A DNA stretch of 64,000 nucleotides from Mycolicibacterium sp. (GTDB lineage Bacteria > Actinomycetota > Actinomycetes > Mycobacteriales > Mycobacteriaceae), in NCBI RefSeq assembly GCF_016462545.1, contig NZ_JAEMTA010000002.1, positions 1-64,000 of the forward strand, read 5' to 3'. A model generated the notes under the pieces. It did not search any database. It saw only the letters and a program-made list of their open reading frames with translations, and was not told the DNA's origin. The number at the start of each line of letters is the position of its first letter. Position 1 is the first letter of the stretch. Both the position numbers and the translations under genes were made by a program. This document shows, piece after piece, positions 46,861 through 57,314 of this stretch.

Positions 46861-47883
46861 CTACTGCAGCGGTAGTTGCACTCCCGGGCTCACCGGGTCT
46901 GCCCTCAGCATGATCGAGTCCGGTGCGGTCCCGACCGGTATGTCGTAGACGAGCGGCGTCTCGACCTTGTCGCCCGGGGCGACGTCGGCGACGGTGCCGC
47001 CCAGGAAGGCGGTCGCCTCGTCGTCGAGGGGGAAGGTCTGTCCCGCGGCGTTGAGTTGTTGGAACGTGGCCACGAACGTCAGCGGCGCGGCGCCCGTGTT
47101 GGACACGTTGACGTAGACGACGTAGAACATGCCGTCGGCCGTGGTCTGAACGGCGTCGCTCACGTTCGAGGTGATGGTGTCGCCGGTCTCGGTGCCCGCC
47201 ACCGAGAAGGTGTAGTCGCCGTCGCTGCCCTCGGCGCCGGTGGGCGGTGGCGTCGGCGACTTGGTGGCCGACGATTCCGTCGGGCTCTCCGAGGTGGTCT
47301 CAGTCGAGGTGGTCTCGGACGTCGAGGACGGCGTGGTCTGGGCGGTGGTGACCGTCGGTTCGTCCTTGCGCATGACCGCGAGGACGATGACCACGACGAT
47401 GACCAGCAGGATGGCTGCGGCGCCGCCGAGGATTCCGATGACCAGCTTCGTGTTCGGTCCCTCGCCGGACGGTCCGGACGGTCCGGGAGGTGGCCCCGGT
47501 GGCGGTTCCGGAGGCGGCGCGAACGGCGCCGCCTCGAACGACTGGGTGGGCGGGGGCGCGTACGGCTGTTCGGCCGGCGGCGGGTCCCACGCCGGCATCG
47601 GTGCGTCCCACGACGTCGGCGGATGCGTGTCGTACGGCTGGCTGGGTGTCGGCGTGAAAGCGGTTGTGTCGGAGGGTGTTTCCGCCGTTTCCTGGCCCGG
47701 GTCGGGTTCGGCGACGCGGTGCGCTCCGCCGTCCGTCGGGTCGGCCGGTGCGGCGGGTGCCTCCGTGACGGGTGGCTCGGGTGCGACAGCTGGTGCGCGA
47801 TGCTCGGTCCAGCCGGTGCCGTCCCAGTACCTGAGGCTGGCAGGGTCCTCCGGGTCCGGATACCAATCGGCCGGTGTCGTCAT
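46861..47883 (-). CDS. DUF2510 plus TM plus DUF4352-like exported protein
   Basis: N-term WYPDPEDPASLRYWDGTGWTEHRAP (DUF2510), Pro-rich linker, single TM, C-terminal DUF4352-like domain. Confidence 0.85.
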   Translation of the reverse strand: MTTPADWYPDPEDPASLRYWDGTGWTEHRAPAVAPEPPVTEAPAAPADPTDGGAHRVAEPDPGQETAETPSDTTAFTPTPSQPYDTHPPTSWDAPMPAWDPPPAEQPYAPPPTQSFEAAPFAPPPEPPPGPPPGPSGPSGEGPNTKLVIGILGGAAAILLVIVVVIVLAVMRKDEPTVTTAQTTPSSTSETTSTETTSESPTESSATKSPTPPPTGAEGSDGDYTFSVAGTETGDTITSNVSDAVQTTADGMFYVVYVNVSNTGAAPLTFVATFQQLNAAGQTFPLDDEATAFLGGTVADVAPGDKVETPLVYDIPVGTAPDSIMLRADPVSPGVQLPLQ

Positions 47884-47981
47884 CGCAGGTTCCCCGATCC
47901 TGCGCCCAGCGGGCGCTGCGATCCGAACTTAGCGCAGGCAGCGAGCGGTCGCGCGACTTCGGATCAGGCGCGTGGCGTACG

Positions 47982-48707
47982 TCAGCCGCCCATCGCCATG
48001 CGCCACTGATCGAGACTGCTCGCCCGGTAGACGTAATTGCTGCGGCGCACCTCCGAGAGTGCGGCGCTCGGCTCCGCCGAATACCAGTGGCCCGGGAAGA
48101 CGGTCGGATCGCCGGGCAGCTGCGACAGTGCCTGAAGGCTGCGATACATGTCGTCGACGTTGCCGCCGGGGAAGTCGGTGCGTCCGCAGCCCTCCAGGAA
48201 CAGGGTGTCACCCGCCACCAGCCGACCGTCGAGCAGGAAGCACTGACTGCCGGGGGTGTGACCGGGGGTGTGGAGCAGTTCGATCTCGACGTCGCCGACG
48301 GCGACCTTGTCGCCGTGCTCGTGGGATGTCAGGTCGCTGAGCGGGATGCCCGTGATCCGCGATACCCAGTCCGCCTCGTGGGTGTTGACGTGTACGGGCA
48401 CGCTGACCCGCTCCAGCAGTTCGGCCAGGCCCTTGAGCTCGAAGCCCATCATCGATCCGCCGACGTGGTCGGGGTGATGGTGGCTGACGAGCACGCCGGA
48501 CAGATGTAGGCCGTCGGCTTCGATGGCGTCGAGCAGGTCGTTGGCCGCGTAGGCCGGGTCGACGACGACGCAGTCGCCGGTCTCGCGGTCACCGATGAGG
48601 TAGGCGAAGTTGCGCATCTGCTGGGCGATCATGTCGCCCTTGGCGAAGTCGGTGCCGGACAGCAGCTGCTTGAAGTACAGACGGTCCGGAGTGGTGGGGC
48701 TGGACAT
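47982..48707 (-). CDS. MBL-fold metallo-hydrolase (glyoxalase II-like)
   Basis: LVSHHHPDHVGGSMMGF, LLHTPGHTPGSQCFLLDGRLVAGDTLFLEGCGRTDFPGG. Confidence 0.93.
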   Translation of the reverse strand: MSSPTTPDRLYFKQLLSGTDFAKGDMIAQQMRNFAYLIGDRETGDCVVVDPAYAANDLLDAIEADGLHLSGVLVSHHHPDHVGGSMMGFELKGLAELLERVSVPVHVNTHEADWVSRITGIPLSDLTSHEHGDKVAVGDVEIELLHTPGHTPGSQCFLLDGRLVAGDTLFLEGCGRTDFPGGNVDDMYRSLQALSQLPGDPTVFPGHWYSAEPSAALSEVRRSNYVYRASSLDQWRMAMGG

Positions 48708-48837
48708 GTTCCCCACCCTAGGGGCCGTTCTGCTCAGCGCGTAGCGGCCGGTCCACGAAGCGGTTTGGTGAGGCCAGCGCCGAGAATGTACCCTCTTTAA
48801 GGCCCTGCGGCGCGACTAGCGCGCACCACGGGGAGCT

Positions 48838-48910
48838 GCCCCCTTAGCTCAGTCGGTAGAGCGCTTCCATGGTAAGGAAGAGGTCAACGGTTCGATTCCG
48901 TTAGGGGGCC
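48838..48910 (+). tRNA. tRNA-Thr (GGT anticodon)
   Basis: Cloverleaf GCCCCCT-TA-GCTC...GAGC-G-CTTCC-ATGGTAA-GGAAG-...-ACGGTTCGATTCCGT-...AGGGGGC; anticodon GGT. Confidence 0.95.
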
Positions 48911-48950
48911 CGGTGGACAGGCAGGCAAGCGCCCGTCTGGATCTGTCCGG

Positions 48951-49024
48951 GGCGGTGTAGCTCAGCTGGTTAGAGCGCACGACTCATAATCGTGAGGTCG
49001 GGGGATCGAGCCCCCCCACCGCTA
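48951..49024 (+). tRNA. tRNA-Met (CAT anticodon)
   Basis: GGCGGTG-TAGCTCAGCTGGTTAGAGC-...-CGACT-CAT-AATCG...GGGGGATCGAGCCCCCC-CACCGCT-A. Confidence 0.94.
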
Positions 49025-49063
49025 CAAGACGACAACGCAAGTGAATGAAGAAGGACGACAGAC

Positions 49064-49231
49064 GTGGCCTCGAGTACAGACGTACGGCCCAAGATCACCT
49101 TGGCCTGTGAGGTGTGCAAGCACCGCAACTACATCACGAAGAAGAACCGTCGCAACGACCCCGATCGGCTGGAACTCAAGAAGTTCTGCCCGAACTGCGG
49201 AGCGCACCAGCCCCACAAGGAATCGCGCTAG
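49064..49231 (+). CDS. rpmG: 50S ribosomal protein L33
   Basis: GTG start; [55 protein letters not shown], the Cys4 L33 family. Confidence 0.95.
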   Translation: MASSTDVRPKITLACEVCKHRNYITKKNRRNDPDRLELKKFCPNCGAHQPHKESR

Positions 49232-49281
49232 CGAGCCTTCCGCGGGCCTCGGCTCGCGGTAGACGATGGGGAATTGACTTC

Positions 49282-49758
49282 GTGCCGCTGTCTTCGAGCA
49301 TCATCGGGATGCACTACCGCCATCCCGACTACTACGAGGTCGGGCGCGAGAAGGTGCGTGAGTATGCCGCCGCGGTCAAGAACGACGACTCGGCGTACTT
49401 CGACGAGGACGTCGCCGCGGAACTCGGCCACGATTCGCTTCCCGCGCCGCTAACGTTCATCTCGGTCTTCGGCTATACCGCTCAGTTGGCGTTCTTCGAG
49501 AGTGCCAACATCGGGATCACCGACGCGCAGATCGTCCAGGTCGACCAGGAGCTCAAGTTTCTGAAGCCAACCAAGGTCGGCGACCGGTTGTACAGCGACG
49601 TGTACGCACATTCGTATCGGCAGGCCCACGGCACCGACATCATCGTGTTGAAGACCGTCATCACCAACGACAAGGGTGAGGCCGTGCAGGAGAGTTACAC
49701 GACCTTGGCGGGTCGTTCCGATGAAACCGGAGAGGGTTTTTCCAATGGCACTGCGTGA
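49282..49758 (+). CDS. hadA: (3R)-hydroxyacyl-ACP dehydratase subunit HadA
   Basis: GMHYRHPDYYEVGREKVREYAAAVKNDDSAYFDEDVAAELGHDSLPAPLTF; hadABC synteny with rpmG and tRNA-Trp/secE. Confidence 0.94.
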   Translation: MPLSSSIIGMHYRHPDYYEVGREKVREYAAAVKNDDSAYFDEDVAAELGHDSLPAPLTFISVFGYTAQLAFFESANIGITDAQIVQVDQELKFLKPTKVGDRLYSDVYAHSYRQAHGTDIIVLKTVITNDKGEAVQESYTTLAGRSDETGEGFSNGTA

Positions 49759-50173
49759 GTTCAACTCGGTCAAGGTCGGTGACGAGCTTCCCGAACGCGT
49801 CATACCGCTGACCCGGATGGACCTGGTCAACTACGCCGGCGTGTCCGGTGACCTCAACCCGATCCACTGGGACGACGAGATCGCCAAGCAGGTGGGTCTC
49901 GACACCGCGATCGCCCACGGCATGCTGACCATGGGTCTGGGTGGCGGCTACGTGACCTCGTGGATCGGCGATCCGGCCGCGGTCACCGAGTACAACGTGC
50001 GATTCACCGCCGTCGTGCCCGTGCCCAACGACGGCGTCGGCGCCGAGATCGTCTTCAACGGTCGCGTGAAATCCGTTGACCCCGAAACGAAGTCGATCGT
50101 CATCGCGCTCTCGGCTACCACCGGTGGCAAGAAGATCTTCGGCCGTGCCACGGCGACCGCGAAGCTGGCATAG
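49745..50173 (+). CDS. hadB: (3R)-hydroxyacyl-ACP dehydratase subunit HadB
   Basis: MALREFNSVKVGDELPERVIPLTRMDLVNYAGVSGDLNPIHWDDEIAKQVGLDTAIAHGMLTMGLGGGYVTSW (hot-dog MaoC). Confidence 0.95.
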   Translation: MALREFNSVKVGDELPERVIPLTRMDLVNYAGVSGDLNPIHWDDEIAKQVGLDTAIAHGMLTMGLGGGYVTSWIGDPAAVTEYNVRFTAVVPVPNDGVGAEIVFNGRVKSVDPETKSIVIALSATTGGKKIFGRATATAKLA

Positions 50174-50175
50174 CG

Positions 50176-50685
50176 GTGCCACTCAAAGCAGACGTGCTGG
50201 GGATGGTCCACCACTATCCCGAGAGCTTCAAGATCGGTCGCGAACAGGTGCGGCAGTACGCCCGTGCGATCAAGGCCGACGACCCGGCGACGTTCGACGA
50301 GGACGCGGCCGCCGAACTCGGCCACGACAACATCATCGCGTCGTTGACCTTCCCGTCGATCCTGGCGCTGCTCGTCCAGCAGGACTTCTTCCGCAAGGTC
50401 GACGTGGGGCTGACCACCATGCAGATCGTCCAGGTGGATCAGAAGTTCGTGTTCCACAAGCCCCTCGTCGTCGGCGAAACCCTGACGGCCTCGCTGGAGA
50501 TCCAGTCGGTCGTCGAGCGGTTCGGCGCCGACATCGTGGTCACGCGCAGCGTGTGCACCAACGACCACGGTGAGGTGGTGCTCGAGGCCTTCACCACGCT
50601 GATGGGCCACGAGGGGGACAACTCGATCCAGGTGCAGTGGGACGCGGAAACCGGCCAGGTCATGCGGACCGCGGCCAAGGATTAG
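50176..50685 (+). CDS. hadC: (3R)-hydroxyacyl-ACP dehydratase subunit HadC
   Basis: MVHHYPESFKIGREQVRQYARAIKADDPATFDEDAAAELGHDNIIASLTF; GTG start. Confidence 0.94.
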   Translation: MPLKADVLGMVHHYPESFKIGREQVRQYARAIKADDPATFDEDAAAELGHDNIIASLTFPSILALLVQQDFFRKVDVGLTTMQIVQVDQKFVFHKPLVVGETLTASLEIQSVVERFGADIVVTRSVCTNDHGEVVLEAFTTLMGHEGDNSIQVQWDAETGQVMRTAAKD

Positions 50686-50827
50686 TAACTCGGATCGGGG
50701 CCGTTGTACACTCGGACTTCGGGGTTTTTCCCAATTAAGCGCGCTGTCCGTCGGTTGATGATCGGCCGATCGGAGAGCGCGTGAGTTGTGTAGGCCCCGG
50801 GTACGCCGGTTGGCCTGCCAACCGTCA

Positions 50828-50900
<73 letters not shown>

Positions 50901-50978
50901 CGCAACTGAATAGTCGAAGTGGACACTGGAGAAGGTGACCACCCGAGGAAGCACCATGATGAAGAGAAGGGGCATGCG

Positions 50979-51449
50979 GTGAGCGACGAGCGCGACGGAA
51001 CCGGCTCCCCAGCCGACGACGTCGACTCCGACGTCGACGACGTGGACTCCGTTCAGGACGACATCGACTCGGCTGGCGACGACATCGCCGTTGCGGGCAC
51101 CCGCGGTCAGACTGCGGTCGCGACCCGGCCGCAGCGACCCACCGGCAAGCGCACGCGACGCGAGGCCACCGGCGACGCCGCGCCCGCGACCGAGACGAGC
51201 TCCACCAAGAACGGTGACGGCAAGAAGCCGAAGACCGCCAAGAAGCCGGGCGAGTCCCGCAACCCGTTCCTGTACGTCTGGACCTTCCTGAAGCAGGTCG
51301 TCGCCGAGCTGCGCAAGGTGATCTGGCCCAACCGCAAGCAGATGGTCAGCTACACGACCGTCGTGCTGGTGTTCCTGGCGTTCATGGTGGCGCTGATCGG
51401 CGGGGTCGACATCGGCCTGGCCAAACTCGTGACCCTGGTATTCGGCTGA
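50979..51449 (+). CDS. secE: Preprotein translocase subunit SecE (long acidic N-terminal extension)
   Basis: C-terminal [62 protein letters not shown]. Confidence 0.95.
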   Translation: MSDERDGTGSPADDVDSDVDDVDSVQDDIDSAGDDIAVAGTRGQTAVATRPQRPTGKRTRREATGDAAPATETSSTKNGDGKKPKTAKKPGESRNPFLYVWTFLKQVVAELRKVIWPNRKQMVSYTTVVLVFLAFMVALIGGVDIGLAKLVTLVFG

Positions 51450-51489
51450 CCGAGCTCAGCCCGCCACCCGTGACGAGCGAAGAATTTAG

Positions 51490-52341
<852 letters not shown>

Positions 52342-52369
52342 AGAACAACAGGAACAGGAAGAACGAGTC

Positions 52370-52801
52370 ATGGCCCCCAAGAAGAAGAAGATCACCGGGC
52401 TGATCAAGCTGCAGGTCCAGGCGGGCGCAGCCAACCCCGCCCCGCCCATCGGCCCGGCGCTCGGCCAGCACGGCGTCAACATCATGGAGTTCTGCAAGGC
52501 GTACAACGATGCGACCGCCGACCAGCGCGGCAACGTCATCCCCGTGGAGATCACGGTCTACGAAGACCGCAGCTTCACGTTCGTCCTGAAGACCCCGCCT
52601 GCCGCCAAGCTGCTGCTGAAAGCTGCCGGCGTGCAGAAGGGCTCCGGAGAGCCGCACAAGACCAAGGTCGCCAAGGTGACCTGGGATCAGGTGCGCGAGA
52701 TCGCGGAGCAGAAGAAGGAAGACCTCAACGCCAACGACATCGACGCCGCGGCGAAGATCATCGCAGGCACCGCCCGCTCCATGGGCATCACGGTCTCCTA
52801 A
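52370..52801 (+). CDS. rplK: 50S ribosomal protein L11
   Basis: [47 protein letters not shown]. Confidence 0.98.
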   Translation: MAPKKKKITGLIKLQVQAGAANPAPPIGPALGQHGVNIMEFCKAYNDATADQRGNVIPVEITVYEDRSFTFVLKTPPAAKLLLKAAGVQKGSGEPHKTKVAKVTWDQVREIAEQKKEDLNANDIDAAAKIIAGTARSMGITVS

Positions 52802-52826
52802 GCAGTACGGCTTCACCGTGGGAGGG

Positions 52827-52842
52827 CCCGCTTCGGCCCGCC
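52827..52842. promoter_or_regulatory. GC-rich stem-loop between rplK and rplA
   Basis: GGGCCCGCTTCGGCCC can form a short hairpin in the 108-nt rplK-rplA intergenic region. Confidence 0.35.
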
Positions 52843-52909
52843 GATGACCGCGTGCCCGAAAAGCAAGCGATCTGAGCACCACGACCCAACGAATAGTGAT
52901 TGGAATCCA

Positions 52910-53617
52910 ATGAGCAAGAACAGCAAGGCATACCGCGAAGCGGCCGAGAAGATCGACCGCGACAACCTCTACACGCCGCTCGAGGCCGCGAAGCTGGCCA
53001 AGGAGACGTCCTCGAAGAAGCAGGACGCCACCGTCGAGGTCGCGATCCGCCTCGGTGTGGATCCCCGCAAGGCCGACCAGATGGTGCGCGGCACCGTCAA
53101 CCTGCCCCACGGCACCGGCAAGACGGCCCGCGTCATCGTGTTCGCCGTCGGCGACAAGGCTGAGGACGCCATCGCCGCCGGAGCCGACGCCGTCGGCAGC
53201 GACGACCTGATCGAGAAGATCCAGGGCGGCTGGCTGGACTTCGACGCCGCGATCGCGACGCCGGATCAGATGGCCAAGGTCGGCAAGATCGCCCGCGTCC
53301 TCGGACCGCGTGGCCTGATGCCCAACCCGAAGACCGGCACCGTCACCCCCGACGTGACGAAGGCCGTCTCCGACATCAAGGGCGGCAAGATCAACTTCCG
53401 CGTCGACAAGCAGGCCAACCTGCACTTCGTCATCGGCAAGGCGTCGTTCGACGAGAAGTCGCTCGCCGAGAACTACGGCGCCGCGATCGACGAGATCATG
53501 CGCGCCAAGCCGTCCTCGTCGAAGGGCCGCTACCTGAAGAAGGTCGTCGTCTCGACCACGACCGGCCCCGGCATCCAGGTGGATCCTGCCGTCACGCGCG
53601 GTTTCGCGGAGGCGTAA
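52910..53617 (+). CDS. rplA: 50S ribosomal protein L1
   Basis: [79 protein letters not shown]. Confidence 0.98.
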   Translation: MSKNSKAYREAAEKIDRDNLYTPLEAAKLAKETSSKKQDATVEVAIRLGVDPRKADQMVRGTVNLPHGTGKTARVIVFAVGDKAEDAIAAGADAVGSDDLIEKIQGGWLDFDAAIATPDQMAKVGKIARVLGPRGLMPNPKTGTVTPDVTKAVSDIKGGKINFRVDKQANLHFVIGKASFDEKSLAENYGAAIDEIMRAKPSSSKGRYLKKVVVSTTTGPGIQVDPAVTRGFAEA

Positions 53618-53632
53618 GCACTTTCGTACGCG

Positions 53633-53663
53633 AGCTCCCCGGCACCCACGGTGCCGGGGAGCT
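53633..53663 (+). terminator. Rho-independent-like terminator after rplA
   Basis: Perfect 13-bp inverted repeat AGCTCCCCGGCAC-CCACG-GTGCCGGGGAGCT followed by TTTG, 15 nt after the rplA stop. Confidence 0.9.
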
Positions 53664-53680
53664 TTGCATTGTGCAGCGGC

Positions 53681-54646
53681 TCAGCCGGTAGGCACCATCA
53701 CGGTCGCCAGAAGGGCGCGATGGTCGGAGCCCTTCACGGTCACGGTCCGCGTCGATGTGCCGATGGCGTTGCGGGTGAGGATGTGGTCGATGCCCATGAA
53801 CGACGGGATGCGCTCGTTGGCGGGATAGGTGAGCTCCCGGCCTACGCCCGCCTGCTTCGCCGAGTCGTCGTAGCCGTTGGTGAGGAGCTTGCGGAACGGC
53901 TCCATGTCGATGGTGGAGTTGAAGTCGCCTGCGACGAGCACCGCCCCGGCGCCAGCCTTGTCGGCCAGGGCGGCAAGGGTGCCCGGGAGCTTGTCGAGGT
54001 CGCCGTTCCAGCCGTCGACGGCCTGCGGCCAGGGCGCGGCCAAGTGCAGGGAGACCACGGTGGGGTCGGGGGTTATGCCGTCGACGCGGATGCGGGCACT
54101 GACCATCGGCATGGAGAAGCCGGTGATGTGTTCTGTGTCAGTGATCGGGTAACGGCTGTATATGCCGGCGCCCATCGCTTTGGCCCGCGGCTCGAGCACC
54201 TCGTAGGGGAACGTCTTCTCGATCCCCGCGGCCGCCATTCTCTTGGCCGCCTCCGGCGTGAACTCCTGAACCATCAGGACGTCGGCCTCATCGGTGGCGA
54301 TCGCGAGGATGGACTGCGGATCGGCTCGGCCGTACAACATGTTGATGGTCATCAGCCGGATCGGAACCGCGTTGGCGCTCGGCGGAGTCGCGACGTACCA
54401 GGGCGATTGCAGCACGATCAGTGCCACTGACAAGCATGCGGCCGCCGCGGCCATGATCCACCGGTGTCCCCAGAGGAGCACCAGCAGCGCCAAGGGGCCG
54501 GCCGCGATCAGGTACGGCGCCGCGACCACGAGGTACAGCGTGCGATGCCCCGGGATTGGCACGTACCGGGCGACGAGGGCGGCCACTGCCAGAAGGATGA
54601 GGCCCACGCCGAGAACGGTGCTGGTGAGAACGCGTGCGGTACTCAG
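53681..54646 (-). CDS. Membrane-anchored endonuclease/exonuclease/phosphatase (EEP) family protein, paralogue 1
   Basis: Three N-terminal TMs then IRLMTINMLYGRADPQSILAIATDEADVLMVQEFTPEA...AGDFNSTIDMEPFRKLL...IDHILTRN...GSDHRALLATV. Start uncertain; a CTG codon with GGAGG upstream gives 322 codons. Confidence 0.85.
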   Translation of the reverse strand: MSTARVLTSTVLGVGLILLAVAALVARYVPIPGHRTLYLVVAAPYLIAAGPLALLVLLWGHRWIMAAAAACLSVALIVLQSPWYVATPPSANAVPIRLMTINMLYGRADPQSILAIATDEADVLMVQEFTPEAAKRMAAAGIEKTFPYEVLEPRAKAMGAGIYSRYPITDTEHITGFSMPMVSARIRVDGITPDPTVVSLHLAAPWPQAVDGWNGDLDKLPGTLAALADKAGAGAVLVAGDFNSTIDMEPFRKLLTNGYDDSAKQAGVGRELTYPANERIPSFMGIDHILTRNAIGTSTRTVTVKGSDHRALLATVMVPTG

Positions 54647-54744
54647 AGCGCCTCCTTCGGCGATGGTGTCCCCATGAGTGCACCGACGGCGCGCTAGCAC
54701 CAGTATTCCTGCGTCTGAGTCGAGCGGCGTTGCAGACTCGTTGC

Positions 54745-55392
54745 GTGACCCCGCGCAGCAGATGGATCGTGGCCGCTTCCGGCGTAATGTGCGCCGCGAT
54801 GATTCACCTGCCGTCGGCCTCAGCCGAACCGCCCCCCGTGTCGCCGCAGGCACGCGCGGCGGGCCTGGTCGACGTGCGGACCGTCGTGCCGGACGCCATC
54901 ATCGACCTCCGCTACGCGACGCCCAATAACTTCGTCGGAGAGCAGCTGTACCCGTCCGATGCGCGGTGTCTGGTGCACCAGTCATTGGCCGACGGGCTGG
55001 CTATCGCGGCGAAACAGATACGGGCGCACGGCAATACGTTGGTCTTCTGGGACTGCTATCGTCCGCACGACGTGCAGGTGCGAATGTTCGACGAGGTGCC
55101 GAACCCGAATTGGGTTGCGCGGCCGAGTGATTACGCGCGCAGCCATGAGGCGGGACGGTCGGTCGACGTGACGATCGCCGGCCTCGACATGGGCACCGAC
55201 TTTGACGACTTCACCCCCCGAAGTCTGGCCTATGCCACCGAGGGCGTGACAGCTTCACAGCAGGGCAACCGCGCGCTACTCCGCTCGGCCATGGAGGCCG
55301 GCGGGCTGACGGTGTACGCGGGGGAGTGGTGGCACTTCGACGGACCTGGCGCGAAGGATCCGCGGCCGATTCTGGACGTGCCAGTCAACTGA
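54745..55392 (+). CDS. Secreted D-Ala-D-Ala dipeptidase (VanX/M15 family)
   Basis: IIDLRYATPNNFVGEQLYPSDARCLVHQSLADGLAIAAKQ...LVFWDCYRPHDVQVRMF...SHEAGRSVDVTIAGLDMGTDFDDF...EWWHFDGPGA. Confidence 0.92.
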   Translation: MTPRSRWIVAASGVMCAAMIHLPSASAEPPPVSPQARAAGLVDVRTVVPDAIIDLRYATPNNFVGEQLYPSDARCLVHQSLADGLAIAAKQIRAHGNTLVFWDCYRPHDVQVRMFDEVPNPNWVARPSDYARSHEAGRSVDVTIAGLDMGTDFDDFTPRSLAYATEGVTASQQGNRALLRSAMEAGGLTVYAGEWWHFDGPGAKDPRPILDVPVN

Positions 55393-55458
55393 TCGGGACT
55401 AGTGCGCCGAGGTCGACAATGGCCTGGATGAATGAAACCATTCGCCTTTCTTGGATGA

Positions 55459-56424
55459 TCAATCCATTGGAACGGCGATCGTTGCAAGCAACGCGCGATG
55501 GTCCGTTTCAGCTATACCGACTGTCGTCGTGGACACGGCTGTGGCGTTTCGGGTTAGGACGTGGTCGATGCCAAGCACTGGCGGATAAGGCTCGTTGGCA
55601 GGATAGGTGAAGTTCCGGCCGGAGCCTGCCTGCCATGCCGCGTCCTCGTAACCGTTGGTTAGTAACTGGCGGAAAGGCCGCATGTCGATGGTGGAATTGA
55701 AGTCCCCTCCGACCAGGACCGCCCCTTCTCTGACTTGTGCTGCCGTTGCGGAAAGGGTGCTAGGAAACATCGCTAGGTCACTCTGCCAGCCGTCGATTGC
55801 CCGTGGCCAGGGGGCATCGAGGTGCACCGAAAGCACTGACACGTTCGCTGTGACGTGAGGCACGCGGACGTGGGCCTCGACGAGCGCCAACTGGTAGCCC
55901 CCGATGCGGGTTGAGTCCACGATCGGATATCGGCTGTAAAGGCCGACTCCCGCGGAACCTGGCCGGGGATCGAGGGCCTGGTAGGGGAACGGCTTCTCGA
56001 TGCCGGCGGCCGACAGCCTGCGCACGGCGTCAGGAGTCAATTCCTGTGTCAACAGGATGTCGGCGTTCTGCGTCGCGACGCGGGATACGGCACTTCCGGT
56101 GGCACGGCCGTACAACATGTTGATAGTCATCACGCGTACTTGGACCGAGGCAGGATTGGGATCTTCGCTGACGTACCAAGGCAATTGAATTGCGCCCAAA
56201 AGCACTGTGAGGAAGGCCGCGCATCCTGCTAGAACCCAGTGGCGTCCCCAAGTCAGCACGACGACCCCAACCGGTGCAGCGAGCATCAGGAATGGTGAGG
56301 CGATGACCACGTAGAGGATGAAGTGGTTATGGATCGGTGAGTAGCGAACGCCGACAGCGAGGGTTGCGACAAGAAGCATGAAAGCGCAGAGGCATCCGGT
56401 GATTATTCTGCGCTTGGCAGTCAG
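55459..56424 (-). CDS. Membrane-anchored endonuclease/exonuclease/phosphatase (EEP) family protein, paralogue 2
   Basis: Clear paralogue of 53681..54646 (VRVMTINMLYGRATGSAVSRVATQNADILLTQELTPDAVRRLSAAGIEKPFPYQ...GGDFNSTIDMRPFRQLLTNGYEDAAWQAG...IDHVLTRNATAVSTTTV). Start uncertain; CTG with GGAAGG upstream also gives 322 codons. Confidence 0.85.
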   Translation of the reverse strand: MTAKRRIITGCLCAFMLLVATLAVGVRYSPIHNHFILYVVIASPFLMLAAPVGVVVLTWGRHWVLAGCAAFLTVLLGAIQLPWYVSEDPNPASVQVRVMTINMLYGRATGSAVSRVATQNADILLTQELTPDAVRRLSAAGIEKPFPYQALDPRPGSAGVGLYSRYPIVDSTRIGGYQLALVEAHVRVPHVTANVSVLSVHLDAPWPRAIDGWQSDLAMFPSTLSATAAQVREGAVLVGGDFNSTIDMRPFRQLLTNGYEDAAWQAGSGRNFTYPANEPYPPVLGIDHVLTRNATAVSTTTVGIAETDHRALLATIAVPMD

Positions 56425-57021
56425 ATGCGTTCCTTCCGGCGGTTGGCCTACTTTGTACCGCAACGTGCGTCGCGCCGGGGATCATCGCCTCGGACGCGGC
56501 GGAAACACCTGAAGGTCCCGCCGCCAATCTTGTCGTGTGCGACGGGCTCCCGAAAACCGCGTTCTAGGCGGCCGAAGTCCGGAGGCGTCGGCCCGGGACC
56601 GCCCATAGAGACCTGTCGTCATGGCCGACGGCCCTTCGCACGGCTCGTTGAACGTTAGCCGACTTCGCCGCCATCCCACAGTTCACGTGTGCAGCAGCTG
56701 ACCGTCCTAACGCAAGGCCGCTCGACCTCGCACTGAAGTGCGTACCAAAAGACGATTCTGGCAACCAGTCGCCACCGTTAGCTGATCGAAGATCCGATTC
56801 TCAGGCTTGCGTCAGTCGAACTTTGCTCTACTGACAGCTTCACGAACATTGCCACCAACCTGCCGCTACCGGTGGCATCACCTGATAGTGGCTCGAAATG
56901 CGCTATGAACTGGGGTGATTGCGCGGACTGCAGCCGATTGGCAAAGAGTGAATCGGACCGGTTAATTGACGCAGACGTCGTTTGACATGGCAACCCTTCT
57001 TGGCTGAACAGGAGGTTGTCG

Positions 57022-57044
57022 GGAAACCCTAGGGTAATCCCCTA
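57022..57044. promoter_or_regulatory. Palindromic element in the glycan-cluster leader (AACCCTAGGGTAATCCCCTATTT)
   Basis: Contains self-complementary CCCTAGGG and a further TAGGG-taatc-CCCTA inverted repeat, read directly; about 270 bp upstream of the first cluster gene. Confidence 0.35.
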
Positions 57045-57270
57045 TTTCGGAGGCACGTTCACAGCAATAGTATGAAGCTACCGCCGAAAGCGAGGGTGAC
57101 CATCTCAAGTCTTGAGGGCTCGCTCGCTTCAGGGGGAAGTTTCGTGGTGTCGGGGGGCCGCCAGTCGGAAGTCTCCACGGCCGCGAGGCCGTTGGGGGGC
57201 GACTCCGTGCAGGGGAGGTGGCCGATGCAATAAGCGGTCGCAGTTAAAGCTGAACAACGCGTGCTGCCTA

Positions 57271-57288
57271 ACGAACCTTCAGGTTCGT
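57271..57288. promoter_or_regulatory. Near-contiguous palindrome ACGAACCT-TC-AGGTTCGT upstream of the glycan cluster
   Basis: Perfect 8-bp arms around a 2-nt centre, 26 bp before the ATG at 57315. Confidence 0.6.
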
Positions 57289-57314
57289 GACGCTCCACGC
57301 AAGGGGGATGGGAA

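Noticed and set aside
49114-49282. Upstream extension of hadA in the ORF track (start at 49114)
   Set aside because: Overlaps rpmG in another frame; GTG at 49282 gives the expected HadA N-terminus.
51091-51291. Arg/Pro-rich ORF inside secE
   Set aside because: Frame-shifted shadow of the SecE N-terminal extension.
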